Assembly (NCBI RefSeq): GCF_032854445.1
Contig: NC_088305.1
Coordinates: 32,448,628-32,512,627 of the forward strand
Direction of reading: 5' to 3'
Source: Liolophura sinensis
Lineage: Eukaryota; Mollusca; Polyplacophora; Chitonida; Chitonidae
Length of the DNA: 64,000 nucleotides
Shown here in pieces: positions 61,801 through 64,000 of the stretch. Made by a program: the position numbers and the translations under genes. The notes under the pieces are model-generated. The model ran no database searches. It was not told where the DNA came from and was given only the letters and a program-made list of their open reading frames with translations. Position 1 is the first letter of the stretch. Each line of letters begins with the position of its first letter.

Positions 61801-63832
61801 ACCAGAAAATGAGCCAAATATATAGTGCAAATATTCATACTTTTTAAAACTTATTATTGTTTGTATTTTACCCACAATGCTGTTTAACAATGACACAAAT
61901 GGAATGTTAGAAAGTCCACTCCTTGGAAACACATCACTCTCAGGAGCATGAAGCATTTAACATTTTTGGACACCTGACTTGTCTGACAAGTTTCAGCTAT
62001 ACACAATTTGATTTACTTCACTGTTAAATTCCATACTCAAGAAATTTTCATAATGGGTGACTGCATTATATCCATGGCGAAACCATCTGAGTTTGTTCTT
62101 TGGATATATCCTCCAATGTAATTCAGTTTGGACTGAACTGATGCCAAACCCAGGGGAAAATAACAAGAGTCATTTATTCATAAAAACATTTATTTATTTG
62201 ACTGGTGTTTTACGCCATAATCAAGAATATTCACCTCTTGTATGCAAAAAAAGACAAGCGCCAAATGACTTACTGTAGATATCTTCAATGCTCCTTTATA
62301 GAAGGTGTTGATCTCAAAATACTTGAAGATGTTATAAATAACCTTGACAACCCTGAGCAGCCAGAAGACTGTGGCCACCAGCAGACACAACACCAGGCCA
62401 AAGTGAAACCTGTCATGTACAAGATAGGAAAAGAAATGAGAAAATATCAGTAGTAACTTAAGAGCTTATACAATCCTCACAACTGTACACATACACACAC
62501 ACTAACTGGCTGACTATACAAAATCAAACAGTAGTCTACATGTCTACAAAATACAACCGATTTGCACATACATGTATGTATGTAAGCTTGGGTTTTTATG
62601 CACTGTCTGGGGCTTTCCAATTTGCCATGGGAAATCATTCAGGATGTGTATAGGTATATCAGCACGTAAAATTTGAAAGCTCTAAGTCAAGCAGTTCTAT
62701 GGATGTACATGTAGGCCTGGGTGCAGTGCTCATTCCATACCGTTCAATATGTGTCACTAGTGATGGGTGTATAAGTCAGGCATCACACACCTATTCTTTT
62801 TTATGTTTATAACAATAGGGGCATTTAACCCCTTAAATTATATATATACTCAATTCATCTAGCAGTTTCCTTTCCACCCTATTAATTCTTGAAGATAATC
62901 CAGTAGCAGCCTTGATACGGGTACATCCACACGTGTATCTCACCTTTCACCTGCCTTACTCATGGGCAGAATAACCTCTGGTATGGTGACCTTCTTTGCA
63001 GAGTGGGTGTCAAACAGGACACCATAATCCACAAACACCACCAGAAAGGTTGTGAACAGCACCACAAACACAAATTGGCTGAAACAAACAAAATGACCAG
63101 CACATAATATATTAAGTCATGTTCATATAGCAACACTGATTACCAGTAGCAATTTTTTTGTCAATGCTGAATTTCTAGTGGTTTTCAAGGAAGATCACCA
63201 GGTCACATTCAGAAAAGATATCCAGAACACACCTTCTGATGAACATATTTCACCTCTGGGAAATTAAATTCAAAATTAGATTAAAATTTTATTGTTGGGG
63301 CCTTACATAAACCACATATCCATCATCCTTACAGATACTTGCAAGTTTATCATTATAATAGTCTAACACTTGTCTTAAAAACACAAATTATATTTTTGTT
63401 GACTTGTATTAGTTTTACATTAGTATTAGTTTTAAATTATATGATGAAATTTGCATTTTTTTCACTTCTGTTCGTAGAAATATTTGGACTTTAAGAGGTC
63501 AGCTGAATCTAAAACTTGAAACTGACTACAATGATTATTAAGGGCAAAATTGAAAAGGTTGCCCACCGGCCCGAAATACTGATATCCCAAACCATATTCT
63601 AGGCGTATAAACACTGCAGTACTGATGACAATAATAACTTTAACAGAAAAAAACCAGAGGAATAGTAATTTCTGAGATTTTAAGTACTGCACAGCATGCT
63701 GGCTAGGATATCCCCACACTTACACTAACTGCAAAATGTCCTCCAACACCATGCAGACAAAGCCATTTCTCTGATGGAAATGATACACTCTAGTGAAGAA
63801 ATCATCCAGGTTCTTTATGTGGTTCCAGCGAG
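31373..63832 (-). CDS. ATG9: ATG9 autophagy lipid scramblase, 19 coding exons, 5' end outside window
   Basis: ATG9 is the multispanning membrane protein of the core autophagy machinery. It forms a homotrimeric phospholipid scramblase on Golgi/endosome-derived vesicles that seed the phagophore and works with ATG2. Nineteen exons (listed separately) join in phase to 734 whole codons plus one partial codon. Family hallmarks run in order: NLDDFF/RVY near the start, FVVLFTTFLVVFVDY (first helix), CIHKRNLTEL, RILRFKNYM, LVNKSLLP-like text, GLKYN, RILWIGIANF, YLRHFNELDHE, LNRGYKPA, DEDVLTVEHVLT, IHYMPEHWKGNAH, ELLSPFITPFIL, IVDFFRNFTV, GVGDVCSFAQMDIRKHG, IELSLMHF and LYMHE near the C-terminus. Human ATG9A has 839 residues; about 60 N-terminal residues are missing here, so this protein would be near 795. 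The disordered C-terminal tail is the main divergent part. All introns are GT-AG. Span about 32.5 kb, swollen by intronic minisatellites. Identification is very secure; exact exon edges rest on phase and homology. Confidence 0.97.
31965..32129 (-). mobile_element. Head-truncated SINE in ATG9 intron, with target-site duplication
   Basis: Common SINE family, from the TTTATTT tail to GTACGGCTGGAGAGG, lacking the tRNA head. Flanked by the 12-bp duplication TTCACACATTTA at 31,953-31,964 and 32,130-32,141. It lies in the intron between exons r and s. Confidence 0.85.
32869..32957 (-). CDS. ATG9: ATG9 exon r
   Basis: 89 bp, acceptor TTTCAG, donor GTGAGT. It encodes AHRDASTMSAMPGDNPLFNS, then FYSLGQPGYR, the start of the low-complexity C-terminal tail. 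Its place rests on phase (G+CA in, phase 0 out) and position more than on sequence conservation. Confidence 0.85.
33440..33506 (-). CDS. ATG9: ATG9 exon q
   Basis: 67 bp, acceptor TTCCAG, donor GTAAAC. It encodes LTNPEWRPPENCSMFLHNLK and EQ, matching the TNP.W.PP....FL..LKEQ motif that closes the conserved ATG9 core. Confidence 0.94.
34255..34345 (+). repeat. SINE fragment, plus orientation, decayed
   Basis: It shares CCAATGCTGGCTTCCTCT, CCCATCATAATGCTGG and GAAATGTTCTTGAGC with the common SINE, with deletions. It lies in an ATG9 intron. Confidence 0.6.
34974..35057 (-). CDS. ATG9: ATG9 exon p
   Basis: 84 bp, 28 codons, acceptor TTGCAG, donor GTGAGT. It encodes WVVNEETQADSDHQGEDGKI, then ELSLMHFH. 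It matches the variable acidic linker followed by the EDGKTELSLMHF motif of animal ATG9. Confidence 0.94.
35405..35584 (-). CDS. ATG9: ATG9 exon o, membrane-embedded hairpin and conserved core
   Basis: 180 bp, 60 codons, phase 0 at both ends, acceptor TTCACAG, donor GTAAGC. It encodes TYLCEELLSPFITPFILCFG, then IVDFFRNFTVDVVGVGD and CSFAQMDIRKHGNPQ. This is the most conserved part of the family: a membrane-re-entrant helix pair and the cytosolic core domain. Confidence 0.97.
35835..39035 (+). repeat. 31-bp minisatellite, about 100 copies, in ATG9 intron
   Basis: Core GTCAAAGAGGAGG, TTTTTCTTGTACAGGTCA. The unit is 31 bp and lacks stops in the plus-strand frames, so the frame rotates every unit and long open frames (up to 471 codons at 37,278-38,693) arise as artefacts. 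A block of about 15 units recurs near 37,600, 38,065 and 38,650. Units decay at the right end (38,880-39,035). Located between exons o and n. Confidence 0.95.
39228..39362 (-). CDS. ATG9: ATG9 exon n
   Basis: 135 bp, 45 codons, phase 0 at both ends, acceptor ATTCAG, donor GTAAGT. It encodes HTVYNPEHLLTGILAQIHYM, PEHWKGNAHTLKVRNEF, GQLFEYKF. The IHYMPEHWKGNAH motif is diagnostic of ATG9. Confidence 0.96.
39718..39826 (-). mobile_element. Short head-truncated SINE with 14-bp target-site duplication
   Basis: Only the tail-proximal third of the common SINE is present (TTTATTTATTT to AAACCCATGACCA). Flanked by CATCTCATGTACAT at 39,704-39,717 and 39,827-39,840. It lies in the intron between exons n and m. 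Confidence 0.85.
39940..40650 (+). repeat. 30-bp minisatellite, about 24 copies, alternating purine-pyrimidine
   Basis: Unit TCCAGGCTACTGG then GTATGCATGTATACATAC; the last 18 bases alternate purine and pyrimidine. Many units contain the 14-bp palindrome GTATACATGTATAC. Because the unit is a multiple of three, it opens long frames on both strands (for example 39,893-40,546 minus), which I regard as artefacts. ATG9 intron between exons n and m. Confidence 0.93.
40967..41007 (-). CDS. ATG9: ATG9 exon m (41-bp microexon)
   Basis: Acceptor TAACAG, donor GTGAGT. It encodes (G)VIVTCCRALIPDE, matching G..VT.CR..IPD of ATG9. It starts with 2 bases completing Gly and ends in phase 0. It lies between a 32-bp array and a 30-bp array. 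Confidence 0.93.
41090..42325 (+). repeat. 32-bp minisatellite, split by a SINE
   Basis: Core GATACACTATGAATGGCC, TGCTGTACCTGTAT. About 27 units in two blocks (41,090-41,498 and 41,863-42,325). Three sub-types (GTATGATAC, ACACGATAC and GCACAATAC junctions) are interspersed. ATG9 intron between exons m and 12. Confidence 0.93.
41499..41862 (-). mobile_element. Second-family SINE, full length, inserted in the 32-bp array
   Basis: The minus-strand head begins ACCGGCCCGGATAGCACAGT, with A box TAGCACAGTTGGTAGAGC and B box GGATCAATCCTTGG region. The tail at the low end is GAGTGAGTGAGTGC. Flanked by CTGTACCTACACGA at 41,485-41,498 and 41,863-41,876, duplicated from the host repeat. It keeps both Pol III boxes. 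Confidence 0.92.
42550..42659 (-). CDS. ATG9: ATG9 exon 12 (l), fourth transmembrane helix
   Basis: 110 bp, acceptor CCCTCAG, donor GTTTGT (weak). It encodes NVAFFMGSILAVLVVLTVID, then EDVLTVEHVLTTMTIT. This is the conserved membrane helix plus DEDVL..EHVLT. The acceptor and the first 55-60 bases are the template of the 99-bp tandem array that begins immediately upstream in the transcript, so many decoy copies of this exon start exist. Confidence 0.95.
42660..44730 (-). repeat. 99-bp minisatellite made from the start of ATG9 exon 12, about 20 copies
   Basis: On the ATG9 sense strand each unit holds a 3' splice site (CTGTCCCTCTCAG), then exon-12-like coding text for NVA(F/Y)FMGSTL(A/T)VQVVLTV, then about 43 bp reading THPYIKCSCVSVPLR in the same frame. 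The nearest unit starts exactly 99 bp from the genuine exon start (42,652 versus 42,751). Several later units have indels of 1-2 bases. It lies in the intron between exons k and 12. Confidence 0.95.
45360..47760 (+). repeat. Dispersed non-coding repeat, three related blocks
   Basis: Blocks at about 45,360-45,770, 45,830-46,200 and 47,040-47,610 share ATGTATAGATACATAACCA, TTAGAAAGCCTACATTCTT, GTACATGTATAGCGCTTTGC, a CACGTGACCTGCAAAAAT-type block, GACAAAAATATACAT and AAAATAAGACCGGATT. Between them is text with ACTTCCGG and ATGACGTCAC motifs. AAT microsatellites end two blocks (46,979-47,000 and 47,718-47,758). No protein-coding potential. Located in an ATG9 intron. Confidence 0.6.
47755..47870 (+). 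repeat. Duplicated hairpin motif after AAT microsatellite
   Basis: Two copies of CCTAACAGATACAA.AGG followed by GATTCAAGCC-TGAAT-GGCTTGAA, a stem of 9-10 bp with a 5-base loop, at 47,776-47,800 and 47,841-47,864, separated by AATAATAAAAACAAATAAT. Confidence 0.7.
48120..48262 (-). repeat. Decayed SINE fragment beside ATG9 exon k
   Basis: It shares GGCAGCATCAGCTGGACCTG, GGTGAGTGCCTCTGGGGTCG and GCATCCTAACCA with the head-proximal half of the common SINE. It ends about 35 bp from the exon k donor. Confidence 0.5.
48297..48371 (-). CDS. ATG9: ATG9 exon k
   Basis: 75 bp, acceptor TTACAG, donor GTAAGT. It encodes LNRGYKPATMYMNIFTTPVL and VVLA, plus a split Lys. This is the ATG9 LNRGYKPA..YMN.F..P motif leading into the next membrane helix. 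A decayed SINE fragment lies directly downstream in the intron. Confidence 0.95.
48912..48974 (-). CDS. ATG9: ATG9 exon j
   Basis: 63 bp, acceptor TTTCCAG, donor GTGATG. It encodes SNYGRLYLRHFNELDHEFTA and a split Arg codon. This is the strongly conserved YLRHFNELEHE motif. Confidence 0.95.
49190..55080 (+). repeat. 53-bp minisatellite, about 110 copies, 5.9 kb
   Basis: Unit core GTTAAACATCCTATGTCCCA, ACATCAGTTCCCATAAACTG, TGTACAGTACCGA. Variant positions are binary (AACATCAGTT/AAATCATTT, GTGTACAG/GGGTACAG, GGATAATG). A rare variant lacking bases (CATCCTGTGCC) occurs at about 50,370, 51,798 and 54,808, showing a higher-order duplication of about 1.43 kb (27 units). Located between exons j and i; stop-rich in its frames. 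Confidence 0.95.
55374..55414 (-). CDS. ATG9: ATG9 exon i (41-bp microexon)
   Basis: Acceptor TTTCACAG, donor GTAAGT. It encodes LIKREPGALGVRR with a split Trp codon, matching the conserved KREPGALG..R.WS of ATG9. It is easily missed by automatic prediction because it is short and lies some 300 bp from the 5.9-kb tandem array in the following intron. Confidence 0.93.
55699..55793 (-). CDS. ATG9: ATG9 exon h, third transmembrane helix
   Basis: 95 bp, donor GTAAGT. It encodes (T)KRILWIGIANFILCPVIF, then LWQILYSFFRYAE, the near-invariant RILWIGIANF membrane helix. Two AGs sit 5 bases apart at the acceptor (CAG-ATTAG). Only the one nearer the exon keeps the frame from exon g. Confidence 0.93.
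56324..56413 (-). CDS. ATG9: ATG9 exon g
   Basis: 90 bp, acceptor TGTCAG, donor GTACAA (weak). It encodes (W)GPWSPFENNWKLRDEYKNM and then HNRKRLAEQL. This aligns with the WGP-W-L-EYK-RLELAQRL stretch of animal ATG9. The weak donor is supported because only this end keeps the frame into exon h. Confidence 0.88.
56582..56782 (-). mobile_element. Head-truncated SINE with target-site duplication in ATG9 intron
   Basis: Common SINE family from the TTTATTTATTT tail to CTTGAACTCACAGTGACAGC, without the tRNA head. Flanked by GATTCATATA at 56,572-56,581 and 56,783-56,792. It lies between exons g and f. Confidence 0.87.
57134..57183 (-). CDS. ATG9: ATG9 exon f (50-bp exon)
   Basis: Acceptor TTTCCAG, donor GTAAGT. 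It encodes SFLSIGLKYNIEIILF, matching the GLKYN-E-LF motif that precedes the WGP turn in ATG9. It leaves one base (T), which makes Trp with GG from exon g. Confidence 0.93.
57588..57687 (-). CDS. ATG9: ATG9 exon e
   Basis: 100 bp, acceptor TTGCAG, donor GTGAGA. It encodes (D)IYHRILRFKNYMIAMVNKS and continues LLPLEGNIPFVGT. This is the ATG9 motif D.Y.RILRF.NYM.A.VNKSLLP. Its two final bases (TG) are completed by T from exon f to give Cys. Confidence 0.95.
58675..58702 (+). other. G-rich tract with G-quadruplex potential
   Basis: Runs of 7, 2, 9, 3 and 2 G separated by one or two bases. The ATG9 transcript strand carries the complementary C-rich tract. Confidence 0.6.
59565..60570 (+). repeat. 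62-bp minisatellite, about 16 copies, with 124-bp dimers
   Basis: Unit core GTTTGGTACTACCCTGTCTA, CACTGTACAAGGTCAACTGT, CAGTATTGACAGTTACAGGTA. Most units contain the inverted repeat AACTGTCA-GTAT-TGACAGTT. The left third (to about 59,930) is organised as nearly identical 124-bp dimers; the rest as monomers. Intron between exons e and d. Confidence 0.93.
60950..61375 (+). repeat. 39-bp minisatellite, about 8 copies plus outliers
   Basis: Unit core CCTGATATTCCAGTGTATGG, AAGAGGCAATTCTGTTTTT. Being a multiple of three without stops, it opens 13-residue repeat frames on both strands (YGRGNSVFPDIPV plus, GISGKTELPLPYT minus), which I regard as by-products. It begins about 110 bp from exon d. Confidence 0.9.
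61487..61589 (-). CDS. ATG9: ATG9 exon d
   Basis: 103 bp, acceptor CTTCAG, donor GTAAGC. It encodes SDLANMTWHEVQRRVLEVQK and then EQHMCIHKRNLTEL, the cytosolic W.EV..R....Q....CIHKR.LTEL motif typical of ATG9. It leaves one base (G), which completes Asp with exon e. Confidence 0.95.
62184..62241 (-). repeat. SINE tail fragment beside ATG9 exon c
   Basis: TTTATTTATTTGACTGGTGT then TTTACGCCATAATCAAGAAT matches the tail-proximal 55 bp of the common SINE. It ends about 30 bp from the exon c donor, inside the intron. Confidence 0.7.
62274..62409 (-). CDS. ATG9: ATG9 exon c, second transmembrane helix
   Basis: 136 bp, acceptor GACAG, donor GTAAGT. It encodes FHFGLVLCLLVATVFWLLRV, then VIYNIFKYFEINTFYKGALK. 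This is the second membrane helix and the amphipathic stretch after it, with the family pattern FIYNI..Y.EI..FY..AL. It ends in phase 0. Confidence 0.95.
62944..63078 (-). CDS. ATG9: ATG9 exon b, first transmembrane helix
   Basis: 135 bp, acceptor TTTCAG, donor GTGAGA. It encodes QFVFVVLFTTFLVVFVDYG, the first membrane helix, followed by a charged loop with HSAKKVTIPE that matches the luminal loop of ATG9. Phase joins to exon a (GT+C, Val) and exon c (AG+G, Arg). Confidence 0.95.
63724..63832 (-). CDS. ATG9: ATG9 exon a (first exon in window)
   Basis: 109 bp, acceptor CAG then CTCGCTGG, donor GTAAGT. It encodes ARWNHIKNLDDFFTRVYHFH and continues to DILQL, the conserved cytosolic N-terminal amphipathic segment of ATG9. 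It enters with 2 bases completing a codon whose first base lies in an exon beyond 64,000, so the true start is not visible. Confidence 0.95.
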
Positions 63833-64000
63833 CTGTAAAGAAAGAAGATGAATGTCAGTTATACTGTCCATTTATTCTTGACAAGCTAGCACTGTCTCAC
63901 ACAATCATGTCAGCTGGTGTCTAACCAAGAAAAGCAGTGGCAATGGAATATCCCGGGGGGCAGGTGCTTGTGAGGATTGTGGTTGATGCACAAATCCTCT

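Overview
The window is nuclear genomic DNA of a metazoan, probably a lophotrochozoan such as a bivalve mollusc or a brachiopod. The evidence is short coding exons with GT-AG introns, abundant tRNA-derived SINEs of a type I associate with marine lophotrochozoans, a decayed Tc1/mariner transposon and many minisatellites. There is no sign of prokaryotic gene organisation. The species assignment is inference.

Right half (about 30.7-64 kb): one gene fills it, ATG9, the autophagy lipid scramblase, on the minus strand. I could place 19 consecutive coding exons, from a first partial exon at 63,832 to the stop codon at 31,373. Their phases join without a break: 2,207 coding bases, giving 734 whole codons plus part of one. 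About 60 N-terminal residues by comparison with animal ATG9 lie beyond the right edge. The first canonical poly(A) signal after the stop is at 30,764-30,769.

The ATG9 introns hold at least seven tandem arrays with unit lengths of 31, 30, 32, 99, 53, 62 and 39 bp, together about 14.5 kb, or nearly half of the gene span seen here. The most unusual is the 99-bp array at 42,660-44,730. Its unit is a copy of the 3' splice site and first half of exon 12, which encodes a membrane helix. The unit length is a multiple of three and the nearest copies are open in frame with the genuine exon.

Left half (1 to about 30.7 kb): I recognise no intact conserved gene. It holds SINEs of at least two families (several with clear target-site duplications), a Tc1-like transposase pseudogene at 21.6-22.5 kb, minisatellites at 14.5, 18.2-19.1, 23.8-24.2 and 30.4 kb, a cluster of TGACGTAA motifs at 14.9 kb, and a few open frames that might be exons or small membrane proteins but have no family support.
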